64,000 nucleotides of DNA from Mesorhizobium sp. (GTDB lineage Bacteria; Pseudomonadota; Alphaproteobacteria; Rhizobiales; Rhizobiaceae), in NCBI RefSeq assembly GCF_004963255.1, contig NZ_SUGA01000021.1, forward strand, positions 1-64,000, written 5' to 3'. The notes beneath the pieces are model-generated. The model searched no databases and was not told the DNA's origin. It saw only the letters and a list, made by a program, of their open reading frames with translations. The position numbers were made by a program, and so were the translations under genes. Positions 9,005 to 18,052 of the stretch are shown piece after piece (the stretch's first letter is position 1; each line of letters begins with the position of its first letter).

Positions 9005-9862
9005 GTGATCCGTTACGCGAAACCCACCACGGTCGACGAGGCGCTCGCTCTGCTTGGCGAGGATCGCTGGCGCATTCTTGCCGGCGGCACCGATTTCTAC
9101 CCCGCCCAGGGCGCAAAACCTTTCCGGGACAACATCCTCGACATCAACGGCCTCGCCGAACTGCGCGGCATCGAAGAGACAGACGAATGCTGGCGGATCG
9201 GCGCCCGCACCACCTGGACCGATATTGTCCGTCACAAGCTGCCGCCTGCCTTCGACGCGCTGAAGGCCGCAGCACGCGAGGTCGGCTCGGTACAGATCCA
9301 GAATGTCGCCTCGGTCGCCGGCAATCTCTGCAACGCCTCGCCCGCCGCCGACGGCGTGCCTGCGCTGCTGACGCTCGACGCCGATGTCGAGTTGCGCTCC
9401 GCGCCTGCCATCCGCCATCTGCCGCTCGACGCGTTCGTCCTTGGCAATCGCCGCACGGCGCTGCAGCCGGGCGAGATGGTCACCGCCATTCGCGTGCCGA
9501 AGCGTTCCGCGGTCGGCAGCTCGGCCTTCGTCAAGCTCGGCGCGCGGCGCTACCTCGTCATCTCGATTGCCATGGCCGCGGCGCGGCTCGTGGTCGAGAA
9601 TGGCGTCGTCGCCGAAGCGGTGATCGCGGTCGGCTCCTGCTCCGCGGTCGCCCGCCGCGTCGCCGGCGTCGAGGCGGCCCTGCGCGGGCGTCCGATCAAC
9701 GAGGCGCTTGCCGACGCGGTGATGTCGGCGCCCATGGATGAACTGTCGCCGATCTCCGATGTGCGCGGCAGCGCCGAGTACCGGCAGGACGCGGCGCGCG
9801 AGATCGTTGCGCGCGCGGTGTGTGCCGCAATCGGCCTCGGCGAAAGCAAGGTGGCCGCATGA
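9005..9862 (+). CDS. Xanthine dehydrogenase-family FAD-binding subunit (subunit M)
   Basis: This 285-residue protein is the FAD module of a molybdenum hydroxylase. It begins VIRYAKPTTVDEALALL, has the FAD-binding ILAGGTDFYP near residue 30, the SVQIQNVASVAGNLCNASPAADG block, and the CO-dehydrogenase flavoprotein C-terminal domain. I choose GTG 9005 because GGAAGG lies six bases upstream and homology begins there; an ATG at 8900 would place the start inside the candidate operator. It overlaps the next gene by ATGA. It should pass electrons from the FeS clusters of the partner subunit to an acceptor. Confidence 0.9.
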   Translation: MIRYAKPTTVDEALALLGEDRWRILAGGTDFYPAQGAKPFRDNILDINGLAELRGIEETDECWRIGARTTWTDIVRHKLPPAFDALKAAAREVGSVQIQNVASVAGNLCNASPAADGVPALLTLDADVELRSAPAIRHLPLDAFVLGNRRTALQPGEMVTAIRVPKRSAVGSSAFVKLGARRYLVISIAMAAARLVVENGVVAEAVIAVGSCSAVARRVAGVEAALRGRPINEALADAVMSAPMDELSPISDVRGSAEYRQDAAREIVARAVCAAIGLGESKVAA

Positions 9863-12642
9863 GCATGGTCCAACCCGGCATGGCACAGTCAGGCATGGAA
9901 CGCACCGACATTGCCTTTGAGGTCAACGGTGCCTCCGTCAGCGTCTCCGTGCCGCCGGTCCGGCGCCTGTCTCAGGTGTTGCGCGACGAGTTGCGGCTGA
10001 CCGGCACCAAGGTCGGCTGCGATGCCGGCGATTGCGGCGCCTGCACGGTGCTGGTCGACGGCAATCCGGTCTGCGCCTGCCTTGTGCCGGCGGCGTCCGT
10101 CACCGGCGCTTCCGTGACCACCGTCGAAGGCCTTGCCAATGGCAGGCTTTCGGCGCTGCAGGCCTCCTTCCTCGAACATGGCGCCGCGCAATGCGGTATC
10201 TGCACGCCCGGCCTGCTGGTCGCGGCCACCGCGCTTTTGGAACGCAACCCGACACCCAGCGAAGCCGAGACGCAGGATGCGCTGGGCGGCGTGCTCTGCC
10301 GCTGCACCGGCTATCGAAAAATCGTCGCGGCGGTGATGCAGGCCTCGCGGCATATGAACGGCATCGACCTTCGCCTGCCGGAGATGGGCCACGCGGTCGG
10401 TGCCTCGCCGATCCGGCTCGACGGCGTGCCGAAGGTCACCGGCGACGAGAAGTTCGGCGGCGATTCCTTCCCGACCGATGCGCTGTCTGTGCTGGTGGTC
10501 CGCTCGCCGCACTATCATGCCGGCTTCAGCTTCGGCGATCTCGATGCCTGGATCAAAGCGCATCCCGGCATCGCCGGAATCTTCACTGCTGCGGATATTC
10601 CCGGCAAGAACTGCTTCGGCGTCATCGGCCCCTTTGCCGACCAGCCGGCTTTGGCCGAAGGCGTTGTCCGTCTGCGCGGCGAGGCGGTGGCGCTTGTGGC
10701 GGGCGAGCGCGAGGCCATCCTCGACCTCGACCTGACGGATTTTCCGATCGCCTGGACCGAACTGCCGCATCTGCTGCAGCCGCGCGAGGCCAAGGCCGAT
10801 GGGGCCGCGCTGATTCATAGCCACCGTCCGGCGAACCTTTTGACCTCCGGCTATGTCGAGCGCGGCGATCCGGAACGAGCGCTCGCCGCCGCCGCGGTCA
10901 CCGTCTCCGGCGTCATCGAAACCTCCTTTGTCGAGCATGCCTATATCGAGCCGGAAGCCGGCTACGCTTATATGGAGGGCGACACGCTGGTCGTCGTCGC
11001 CTGCACCCAGGCGCCCTATATGGATCGCGACGACACGGCCAAGGTTCTTGGCCTTGCCGTCGACAAGGTTCGCATCGTGCCGACCGCCACCGGCGGCGGT
11101 TTCGGCTCGAAGCTCGACGTCTCGCTGCAGCCTCTCATCGGCCTCGTCGCGATGAAGACCGGGCGGCCGGCGGCGCTTGCCTACACCCGCAATGAATCGA
11201 TGATGTCGACCACTAAGCGTCATCCGGCCGAGATGAAGGCGACCATCGGCGCTGATGCCGAGGGCCATATCACCGGCATGGTCTTCGAGGGCGATTTCAA
11301 CACCGGGGCTTACGCAAGCTGGGGGCCGACGGTCGCCAACCGCGTGCCGGTGCACGCCTCCGGCCCTTATCTGACGCCAAACTACCGCGCCACAGGCTAC
11401 GCCATTCATACCAACGGCCCGATCGCCGGCGCCTTCCGGGGTTTCGGCGTGCCGCAGGCCACCATCATGCAGGAAACGCTCTATGACGAGCTCGCCGGCA
11501 AGCTCGGTATGGACCGTCTGGATTTCCGCCTGAAGAACTGCCTGCGCGACGGCTGCGCGACCGTCACCGGCCAGCGCCTGGAATCGGGTGTTGGCATCGG
11601 CGAATGCCTGGAGCAGCTTCAGCCGCACTGGACGCGCGCGCTGGCCGACGCGGAAGCGTTCAACACCGCCAGCACGGCTAGCAAGCGCGGCGTCGGCGTC
11701 GCCTCCTGCTGGTATGGCTGCGGCAACACCTCGCTGCCCAATCCCTCGACCATCAAGGTCGGCATCTCGGTCTCGGGCGACGTCGTGCTGCATCAGGGCG
11801 CGGTCGATATCGGCCAGGGCTCCAACACCGTCATCACCCAGATCTGCGCCGACGCGCTCGGGCTGCCGCTGGACAAGTTCAAGCTGAAGAGCGCCGACAC
11901 CGCCATCACGCCCGACGCCGGCAAAACATCCGCCTCGCGCCAGACTTTTGTAACGGGCAAGGCGGCGGAGAAGGCAGGCCGCGCCTTGCGCGAAAAAATC
12001 CTGCGCTTCGCCAACGTCTCGGAACAGGCGACGATTGCGCTCGACGGCGCGAACCTTTCCATCCGCGAAGGCGATGCCGCGCGGCGCATCGATCTGTCCG
12101 AGTTGAAGGTCGATGCCGACGGCATGGTGTTCGTCGCGGAAGAAACCTACGACCCACCCACACTGCCGCTCGACGCCAAGGGCCAGGGCAAGCCCTACGC
12201 CGTCTATGGCTATGGCGCGCAGATCGCCGAGCTCGAGGTCGATCTCAAGCTCGGCACCGTGAAGCTGATCAAGATCACCGCCGCGCACGACGTGGGCAGG
12301 GCGATCAACCCGGTGCTGGTCGAGGGCCAGATCGAGGGCGGCATCGCGCAGGGCATCGGCATGGCGCTGATGGAAGAATATATCCCCGGCCGCACTGAGA
12401 ATTTGCACGATTACCTCATCCCGACCATCGGCGACGTGCCGCCGGTCGAGCACATATTGGTCGAGGTTCCGGATACGGAAGGACCCTTCGGCGCCAAGGG
12501 CCTTGGCGAGCATGTGCTGATCCCCACCGCGCCGGCGATCCTCAATGCCATCCGCCACGCCACAGGCGTCCTGGTCACCAAGGTGCCGGCGACGCCGAGC
12601 CGCATCCTGGCGGCGATCCGCGAGAAGGAGGCGCGCCGATGA
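9859..12642 (+). CDS. Molybdenum hydroxylase: fused [2Fe-2S] and molybdopterin-binding subunit
   Basis: In this 927-residue protein the small iron-sulphur subunit and the large Moco subunit are fused. The N-terminal 170 residues hold CDAGDCGACTVLVDGNPVCAC (plant-type cluster) and CGICTPG with LCRCTGY (second cluster). The rest is the molybdopterin domain, with GGGFGSKLD, GAFRGFGVPQ, GQGSNTVITQ and GPFGAKGLGEH, the last carrying the conserved active-site Glu. Enzymes of this family hydroxylate N-heterocycles (purines, nicotinate, pyrimidines, quinoline); the substrate cannot be deduced. It overlaps genes on both sides by four bases. Neighbours suggest a pyridine- or pyrimidine-type heterocycle. 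Confidence 0.92.
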   Translation: MSMVQPGMAQSGMERTDIAFEVNGASVSVSVPPVRRLSQVLRDELRLTGTKVGCDAGDCGACTVLVDGNPVCACLVPAASVTGASVTTVEGLANGRLSALQASFLEHGAAQCGICTPGLLVAATALLERNPTPSEAETQDALGGVLCRCTGYRKIVAAVMQASRHMNGIDLRLPEMGHAVGASPIRLDGVPKVTGDEKFGGDSFPTDALSVLVVRSPHYHAGFSFGDLDAWIKAHPGIAGIFTAADIPGKNCFGVIGPFADQPALAEGVVRLRGEAVALVAGEREAILDLDLTDFPIAWTELPHLLQPREAKADGAALIHSHRPANLLTSGYVERGDPERALAAAAVTVSGVIETSFVEHAYIEPEAGYAYMEGDTLVVVACTQAPYMDRDDTAKVLGLAVDKVRIVPTATGGGFGSKLDVSLQPLIGLVAMKTGRPAALAYTRNESMMSTTKRHPAEMKATIGADAEGHITGMVFEGDFNTGAYASWGPTVANRVPVHASGPYLTPNYRATGYAIHTNGPIAGAFRGFGVPQATIMQETLYDELAGKLGMDRLDFRLKNCLRDGCATVTGQRLESGVGIGECLEQLQPHWTRALADAEAFNTASTASKRGVGVASCWYGCGNTSLPNPSTIKVGISVSGDVVLHQGAVDIGQGSNTVITQICADALGLPLDKFKLKSADTAITPDAGKTSASRQTFVTGKAAEKAGRALREKILRFANVSEQATIALDGANLSIREGDAARRIDLSELKVDADGMVFVAEETYDPPTLPLDAKGQGKPYAVYGYGAQIAELEVDLKLGTVKLIKITAAHDVGRAINPVLVEGQIEGGIAQGIGMALMEEYIPGRTENLHDYLIPTIGDVPPVEHILVEVPDTEGPFGAKGLGEHVLIPTAPAILNAIRHATGVLVTKVPATPSRILAAIREKEARR

Positions 12643-14180
12643 GCGAGCTTGCCGAACGTTTCGAAACCCATGACCCCGGCGAGAAGCGGGTGGCGGAGAA
12701 GATCCGCTGCGATGCCTGTCCGGTCATGTGCTACATCGCCGACGGCCGCACCGGCGCCTGCGACCGCTACGGCAATGTCGGCGGCCGCATCGTGCGCATG
12801 GATCCGCTGACCATCCTCGACCATGCCGCCGAGACCGGCGGCGCGGTCGTGCCTTTCATTGCCGAGGGCGAGGCCTGGAACGGCGAGCTGGTCAACACCG
12901 GAAGGCGCTTCGTCACCGCGATCGGCGCCGGCACCACCTATCCCGATTATAAGCCGGCGCCCTTCATCGTCAGCCAGGAGGTCGAGGGCGTCGACCTCGT
13001 CACCGTCGTCACCGAAGGGATATTCTCCTACTGCGGCGTCAAGGTGAAGATCGACACCGACCGCCATATCGGCGACGAGACGGCGATCGTGCGCTCGCAA
13101 GGCGAGGCGATCGGCCATGTCACCACAGGCGAATACGGCTCGCAGATGCTGTCGCTCGGCGGCGTCCATCATTTGACCGGCGGCTCCAAGCAGGAAGGCC
13201 GCGCCACTTGCGACGCGCTGCTCAACCTGTGCAACCGCAAGCCGGTCGAGCTTACCATCGATGGCGGCGCGACGGTCATCGTCGAGGCCGGCAAGCCGCC
13301 GGTCATCGACGGCAAGGTCGAGCACCGCATGCGGGTCGGCTGCGGCTCGGCCACCATCGGCATGTTCGCCACGCAATGGCGCGGCCTGGTCGACGAGGTG
13401 GTGGTGGTCGACGACCACATCACCGGCGTCGTCTCCGAGCATCAGGCCGGCAAGGTGCTGGGCTGGGAAGACACCGGCATAAAGATCATCGGCCGACGTT
13501 CGACGCCCGGCCGCTATTTCAAGGTCTCGGAGCCCGGCCTCGGCTGGGGTGGCACTACGATCTCCGACCCGCTGTCGATCCTCGGCGATTGGAACGCCAA
13601 GAAGGGCGCACGTCCCGGCCTGTCGCTGCTGATGGTGTCGACCACCGGCGAGCAGTTCGCCTATTACGAGCTGGACGACGCGTTGAAGCCGGTCCAGAAG
13701 CCATTTCCTGAGCGGCTGCAAAAGTCCGTCGGCCTGATCGAGGACAATTGCGAGCCGGCGCTCTGCACAGTTCTGTTCATCGGCGGCGCCGGCGGCTCGC
13801 TGCGCGCCGGCGTAACCGAAAACCCGGTCAATCTCACCCGCTCGGTGCAGGGCCTGAGAACCTACGTGACGGTGGGCGGCGCGCCGGTCTATGTCTGGCC
13901 GGGCGGCGGCATCACGCTGATGGTGGACGTCACCCGCGTGCCGGAAGGCGCCTTCGGCTACGTGCCGACGCCGGCTCTGGTCGCGCCGATCGAGTTCACC
14001 ATGCGCCGCGACGATTATGTGCGGCTCGGCGGCTACGAGAATGAGATCCGCAGCGTCGAGGATATCCTCGCCAAGGGCGGCGAGTATCTCAACCCGCGCC
14101 GCGGCACCGGCGCGCCGATCAACAACCCCTGGCCGCCGCTGGCGCAGCTGCGGCGCGCAGCGGCGAATGGTGCCGGCTGA
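12639..14180 (+). CDS. 6-hydroxynicotinate reductase-like iron-sulphur protein
   Basis: This 513-residue soluble protein opens with a four-cysteine motif, CDACPVMCYIADGRTGACDRYG (C-x2-C-x3-C-x9-C, residues about 27-43), likely to bind an FeS cluster. Glycine-rich stretches follow, such as GGAGGSLRAGVTENP and VWPGGGITLMVDV. I recognise it as the family named after the ferredoxin-dependent 6-hydroxynicotinate reductase of anaerobic nicotinate fermentation; rhizobial members are, to my knowledge, uncharacterised. Placed directly after a molybdenum hydroxylase, it could reduce the hydroxylated ring to a cyclic lactam. The family call is moderately sure; the substrate is inferred from context. Confidence 0.65.
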   Translation: MSELAERFETHDPGEKRVAEKIRCDACPVMCYIADGRTGACDRYGNVGGRIVRMDPLTILDHAAETGGAVVPFIAEGEAWNGELVNTGRRFVTAIGAGTTYPDYKPAPFIVSQEVEGVDLVTVVTEGIFSYCGVKVKIDTDRHIGDETAIVRSQGEAIGHVTTGEYGSQMLSLGGVHHLTGGSKQEGRATCDALLNLCNRKPVELTIDGGATVIVEAGKPPVIDGKVEHRMRVGCGSATIGMFATQWRGLVDEVVVVDDHITGVVSEHQAGKVLGWEDTGIKIIGRRSTPGRYFKVSEPGLGWGGTTISDPLSILGDWNAKKGARPGLSLLMVSTTGEQFAYYELDDALKPVQKPFPERLQKSVGLIEDNCEPALCTVLFIGGAGGSLRAGVTENPVNLTRSVQGLRTYVTVGGAPVYVWPGGGITLMVDVTRVPEGAFGYVPTPALVAPIEFTMRRDDYVRLGGYENEIRSVEDILAKGGEYLNPRRGTGAPINNPWPPLAQLRRAAANGAG

Positions 14181-15064
14181 TGAACGGCCCGCAGGCGCAT
14201 TGGCTTGCCGACGGACGGCGGCTCCATCTCAACCATGGGCCGATCGACCTCATCGTTGAAGCCTTTGGCTCTGACGACGAGCGTCGCGCCGCCTACGAGC
14301 AGGCGGTCGCACGCTTCCAGACGATCCTGATGGAGCTGGTCGAAGAGCTTCCGGAATTGCGCCTGCCGGCCTTCTTCCTGGCGCCGCGCGATTTCGCCGG
14401 GCCGACGGCGCGCCGCATGGAAGCAGCCGTCATGCCATTGGCGGAATGCTTCATCACGCCGATGGCCGCCGTTGCCGGTTCGGTAGCCGACGAAATTCTT
14501 GCCGCGATGCTCGCTGGCCGCCGGCTCGACCGCGCTTACGTCAACAATGGCGGCGACTGCGCCCTCTATCTCGGCAGGGAACAGTCGATGACGGTGGCGA
14601 TCGCCGGCACCGGGAACGGCATGGCCGATCGCGTCGGCATCCGCGCCGAGGATGGCGTGCGCGGTGTTGCCACCAGCGGCTGGCGCGGCCGGTCGTTTTC
14701 GTTCGGCATCGCCGATGCCGTCACCGTTCTCGCGCCGACCGGCGCCGAGGCCGATGCGGCGGCAACGCTGATTGCCAACGCCGTCGACCTGCCTGGTCAC
14801 CATGCCATCGCGCGCGTTCCGGCGCGCGACCTGGCGCCCGACAGCGATCTCGGAGAGCAACTGGTGACGCAGAGCGTCGGCGCGCTTTCGCCGGGCGACA
14901 TTGCCCGGGCGCTGGACAATGGCCTCGCCGTCGCCGAAGATTTTCGCCGGCGCGGCCTGGTCGCGGCCTCGGCGCTGTTTCTGGCGGGCGAGGCCCGCAT
15001 CAGCGGTTCAGTGGCGCTCACCGCGCCCAACAAGCGTCAAGCGAAGGAAACTGCCCATGCCTGA
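14180..15064 (+). CDS. UPF0280 family protein (ApbE-like fold)
   Basis: This 294-residue protein shows the UPF0280 hallmarks AAVAGSVADEILAAML and AYVNNGGDCALYL, which resemble the corresponding blocks of ApbE, the FAD:protein FMN transferase. The family's activity is not established as far as I know. The start overlaps the upstream stop (TGATG), and the gene overlaps the next one by eight bases, so it is part of the hydroxylase/reductase operon. An accessory role, such as attaching or handling a flavin for the reductase, is one guess; a catalytic role in the pathway is another. Confidence 0.8.
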   Translation: MNGPQAHWLADGRRLHLNHGPIDLIVEAFGSDDERRAAYEQAVARFQTILMELVEELPELRLPAFFLAPRDFAGPTARRMEAAVMPLAECFITPMAAVAGSVADEILAAMLAGRRLDRAYVNNGGDCALYLGREQSMTVAIAGTGNGMADRVGIRAEDGVRGVATSGWRGRSFSFGIADAVTVLAPTGAEADAAATLIANAVDLPGHHAIARVPARDLAPDSDLGEQLVTQSVGALSPGDIARALDNGLAVAEDFRRRGLVAASALFLAGEARISGSVALTAPNKRQAKETAHA

Positions 15065-15641
15065 CTTTCCGATCCGCAAGGTCGCGGTCTTGACCGAAGA
15101 GATTTTCCACGACGGCGGGCCCGTGGCCAAGCAACCGCGCCTGCGTGCAGCCGCCCTTGCCGTGGTCAAGAACCCCTTTGCCGGCCGCTATGTCGAGGAC
15201 CTGCAAGGCGCGATGGAAGATTTGAAGCCGCTCGGGCTCCTGCTCTCCGACAGGCTGATCGCGGCGCTCGGCGGCGATGTGAAGAAGATCGACGGCTACG
15301 GCAAGGGCGCCATCGTCGGTTCCGCCGGCGAGCTTGAACACGGCGCGCTGTGGCACGTGCCCGGCGGCTATGCCATGCGCGAGCGGCTCGGCGACGCCAA
15401 GGCGATCGTGCCGTCGGCCAAGAAGGTCGGCGCGTTCGGCTCGAGGCTCGACGTGCCGCTCGGCCACATCAACGCCGCCTATGTGCGCAGCCATTTCGAC
15501 GCCATGGAGGTCGGCATCAGCGACGGCCCGCGTCCCGACGAGATCCTGTTCTGCCTCGCCATGACCTGCGGCCCGCGCGTCCACAACCGCATGGGCGGCC
15601 TTGCGGCTGAGGACATCAAGGCATGGGACGGCCTCAGATGA
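15057..15641 (+). CDS. AA_synth family protein (DUF1185), function unknown
   Basis: This 194-residue protein matches the 'amino acid synthesis' family (PF06684), a small alpha/beta family named without solid functional evidence. Recognisable blocks are RKVAVLTEEIFHDGG near the start, KGAIVGSAGELEHGALWHVPGGYAMR in the middle and CGPRVHNRMGG near the end. ATG 15057 has GAAGGAAA ahead of it; longer in-frame starts run through the UPF0280 gene. The gene overlaps the regulator that follows by ATGA. Its conserved place in this operon suggests an enzyme step such as lactam or amide chemistry, which is inference only. Confidence 0.8.
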   Translation: MPDFPIRKVAVLTEEIFHDGGPVAKQPRLRAAALAVVKNPFAGRYVEDLQGAMEDLKPLGLLLSDRLIAALGGDVKKIDGYGKGAIVGSAGELEHGALWHVPGGYAMRERLGDAKAIVPSAKKVGAFGSRLDVPLGHINAAYVRSHFDAMEVGISDGPRPDEILFCLAMTCGPRVHNRMGGLAAEDIKAWDGLR

Positions 15642-16099
15642 GCGGCGAGGACAATCTGCTGCGGCTGGTCGAGGCCGAGGACGGCGACGAGAACAACTAC
15701 CATCTGCAGGATCAGGTCGGCTTCATCCTGCGCAAGGCACATCAGCGCCATGTCTCGATCTTCGCCTCGCATATCGGCGATCTGACGCCGCCGCAATTCG
15801 CGGCTTTGGCCAAGCTTTACGACATCGGCGAGACCTCGCAGAACCAGCTCGGAACGCTGATCGCCATGGACGCGGCCACCGTGAAGGGCGTCATCGACCG
15901 GCTGAAAGCGCGGGGGCTGGTCGAGGTCTCCAAGCACGAGGTCGACAAAAGGCGGCTGCTGGTCAATCTGACGCCGGAAGGCCGCCAGGCGATCGAGCGG
16001 CTGATCCCGCTTGCCCGCGCCATCACCGAGGAGACCCTGGCGCCGCTGACGGCGAAGGAGGCCGCGACGTTTTTGCGGCTGCTGGCGAAGCTGGCGTAG
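15638..16099 (+). CDS. MarR family transcriptional regulator
   Basis: This is a winged-helix regulator of 153 residues. The HTH region LTPPQFAALAKLYDIGETSQNQLGTLIAMDAATVKGVIDRLKARGLVEV is followed by the wing KHEVDKRRLLVNLTPEGR, the classic MarR arrangement. The start overlaps the preceding stop (ATGA); ATG 15623 is an alternative. MarR regulators often sense the aromatic substrate of the neighbouring pathway; NicR of Pseudomonas putida, which controls nicotinate degradation, belongs to this family. It is the best candidate to bind the dyads at 1406, 8889 and 20208. Confidence 0.9.
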   Translation: MSGEDNLLRLVEAEDGDENNYHLQDQVGFILRKAHQRHVSIFASHIGDLTPPQFAALAKLYDIGETSQNQLGTLIAMDAATVKGVIDRLKARGLVEVSKHEVDKRRLLVNLTPEGRQAIERLIPLARAITEETLAPLTAKEAATFLRLLAKLA

Positions 16100-16139
16100 A
16101 GCGTCCTCTCGGTCAGTGACCAGCGCGAGCGATCCTTCG

Positions 16140-16294
16140 CGCCCCCCTGTCCTGCCGGACATCTCCCCCACGAGGGGGGAGATTGGCGGTTTCGGCGCTG
16201 GCATCTTTCTGCAACACTGGTGATTGGTGAAAGCGGCGGTGACATCTGATCTCCCCCCTTGCGGGGGAGATGGCCGGCAGGCCAGAGGGGGGCG
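16140..16294. repeat. Palindromic repeat, family A, copy 1
   Basis: The left end, CGCCCCCCTGTCCTGCCGG, is inverted at the right end (CCGGCAGGCCAGAGGGGGGCG), with GGACATCTCCCCC and CTCCCCC...GGGGGAGAT arms inside. Copies occur at 22453 and 58784. It lies between the convergent marR and hyuB genes. Confidence 0.85.
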
Positions 16295-16311
16295 CTGTCC
16301 CGCCGGCGCCT

Positions 16312-18051
16312 CTATCCGTGCTTCTCAGGCGCCGCGGTCCGGTCGATTGCCGATCCATCCGCTGAAGGAACAACCCCGAACATCTCCCTGGCCTGTTCGG
16401 CCGTATAGTACCCCAGCCGAACATCCTCCGCGACCAACCGCGCGTCCCGCTCGCGCGGATCGCCGTAGCCGCCGCCGCCGGGCGTGCCGACGCGGACGCG
16501 GTCGCCGGCCTTGAGCGCGATGTCCTGTTCCTTGGAAAGATGCGGCGGCACATGCGCTTCGCCGCCTCGGAACACAGTCACGCTGTTCGGCGCGCCGTCC
16601 CTGCCGCCGAGCGCGCCCTGCGGCCCGAAGCGGCCGTGATCCATGACGAAGGACGCGCGTGCCTCGCCGCGCAGGATCTCGACCTCGTAGGCGAGCCCAA
16701 AGCCGCCGCGATGTTTGCCGGCGCCGCCCGAGCCTTCGCGCAGCGCATAGTGCCGGTAAAGCACCGGAAAAGCCTGCTCCATGATCTCGACCGGCGGCGA
16801 TTTCGAGATGCCGATGGTCGAGCAGCCATTGCTCAAGCCGTCATGGCCGGCATTGCCGCCATAGCCGCCGCCCGAGATCTGGTACATCACATAGTCTCGG
16901 CCACGCGCCGGATCGTTGCCGCCGAGCGCGAAATTGCCGCTGGAGCCGGCGGGCGCCGCCGTTACTTTCTCCGGCAGCGCCTGCACCATCGCGGCGAACA
17001 CCGCCTCGGCAATGCGCTGCGAGACCTCCGCCGCGCATCCCGAAACCGGGCGCGGATACTTCGCATCGAGGAACGTGCCCTCCGGCCGCTTGACGGCGAG
17101 CGGCTCGAAGGCGCCGGCACTGATCGGTACTTCCGGGAAGATGTGACGCATGGCGAGGTAGACCGACGACAGCGTCGTCGCCAGCACGCTGTTCATCGGT
17201 CCGGCGCAAGGTTTTGAGGAGCCGGCAAAGTCGAAGGTCAGCGTATCGCCCTTTTTCTCGACGGCGAGGTTGATGGTCAGCGGTTCGTTCACCACTCCGT
17301 CGGAATCGACGAAGGCCTGCGAGCGGTAGACACCGTCCGGTATGACGGCGATCGAGGCGCGCATCTGCTCGGCGGCGCGGCGGCGCAGTTCGGCGATCGC
17401 CTCAACGACGGTTTCATCACCGTAACGATCGAGGATTTCATTGAGCCTGTCCTGGCCGATCAGCAATGCCGCCGCCTGCGCGCGGATGTCGCCGATGCGC
17501 TGGTCGGCGACGCGGATGTTCGAGCAGATGATCGCGTAGATCTCGGGATCAAGCACGCCCTTCTTGAACAGTTTCACCGGCGGCAGCCGCAGGCCCTCCT
17601 GCTCGACTGCGGTGGCCGAGGCCGAAAACCCACCTGGCACCGAGCCGCCAATGTCCGGCCAATGTCCAGTGTTGGACAGCCAGCAAAAGATCTTGCCGCC
17701 GCGATAGACCGGCATGACGAAGCGCACATCCATCAGATGCGTGCCGCCGAGATAAGGGTCGTTGACGATGTAGATGTCGCCCGGTTCGGGCGCCAGGCAG
17801 CGGCCATCGGCGATCATCTCGATCACCGTCCTGGTCGAATATTGCATCACGCCGACGAACACCGGCAGGCCCTGACTGCCTTGCGCGATCAGCGAGCCGT
17901 CGACCGCCGAATAGATGCCGTCCGAGCGGTCATTGGCTTCGGCGATCACTGGCGAGAAAGCGGCGCGCGAGAAAGTCAGGTCCATCTCGTCGCAGACCTG
18001 CTGCAGCGCCGCCTGCAGCACCGAAAGCGTGATCGTGTCGAGCTTTGCCAT
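16312..18051 (-). CDS. hyuB: Hydantoinase B/oxoprolinase family subunit
   Basis: This 579-residue HyuB-type subunit of an ATP-dependent hydantoinase/oxoprolinase has the family blocks FSPVIAEANDRSDGIYSAVDG, GDIYIVNDPYLGGTHLMDV, a long central domain, and the Gly-rich C-terminal GGGYGDPRERD. It starts one base after the hyuA stop, so the two are co-transcribed and coupled. With HyuA, such enzymes open a cyclic amide (hydantoin, N-methylhydantoin, 5-oxoproline) using ATP. Convergent to the molybdenum-hydroxylase operon, it is a plausible ring-opening enzyme for that pathway's lactam. Confidence 0.92.
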   Translation of the reverse strand: MAKLDTITLSVLQAALQQVCDEMDLTFSRAAFSPVIAEANDRSDGIYSAVDGSLIAQGSQGLPVFVGVMQYSTRTVIEMIADGRCLAPEPGDIYIVNDPYLGGTHLMDVRFVMPVYRGGKIFCWLSNTGHWPDIGGSVPGGFSASATAVEQEGLRLPPVKLFKKGVLDPEIYAIICSNIRVADQRIGDIRAQAAALLIGQDRLNEILDRYGDETVVEAIAELRRRAAEQMRASIAVIPDGVYRSQAFVDSDGVVNEPLTINLAVEKKGDTLTFDFAGSSKPCAGPMNSVLATTLSSVYLAMRHIFPEVPISAGAFEPLAVKRPEGTFLDAKYPRPVSGCAAEVSQRIAEAVFAAMVQALPEKVTAAPAGSSGNFALGGNDPARGRDYVMYQISGGGYGGNAGHDGLSNGCSTIGISKSPPVEIMEQAFPVLYRHYALREGSGGAGKHRGGFGLAYEVEILRGEARASFVMDHGRFGPQGALGGRDGAPNSVTVFRGGEAHVPPHLSKEQDIALKAGDRVRVGTPGGGGYGDPRERDARLVAEDVRLGYYTAEQAREMFGVVPSADGSAIDRTAAPEKHG

Positions 18052-18052
18052 C

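Noticed and set aside
9889..12558. A long open frame on the reverse strand across the Moco subunit gene
   Set aside because: High-GC codon bias keeps antisense frames open; its translation is Arg/Asp/Gly-rich with no motif, while the forward frame has all Mo-hydroxylase signatures.
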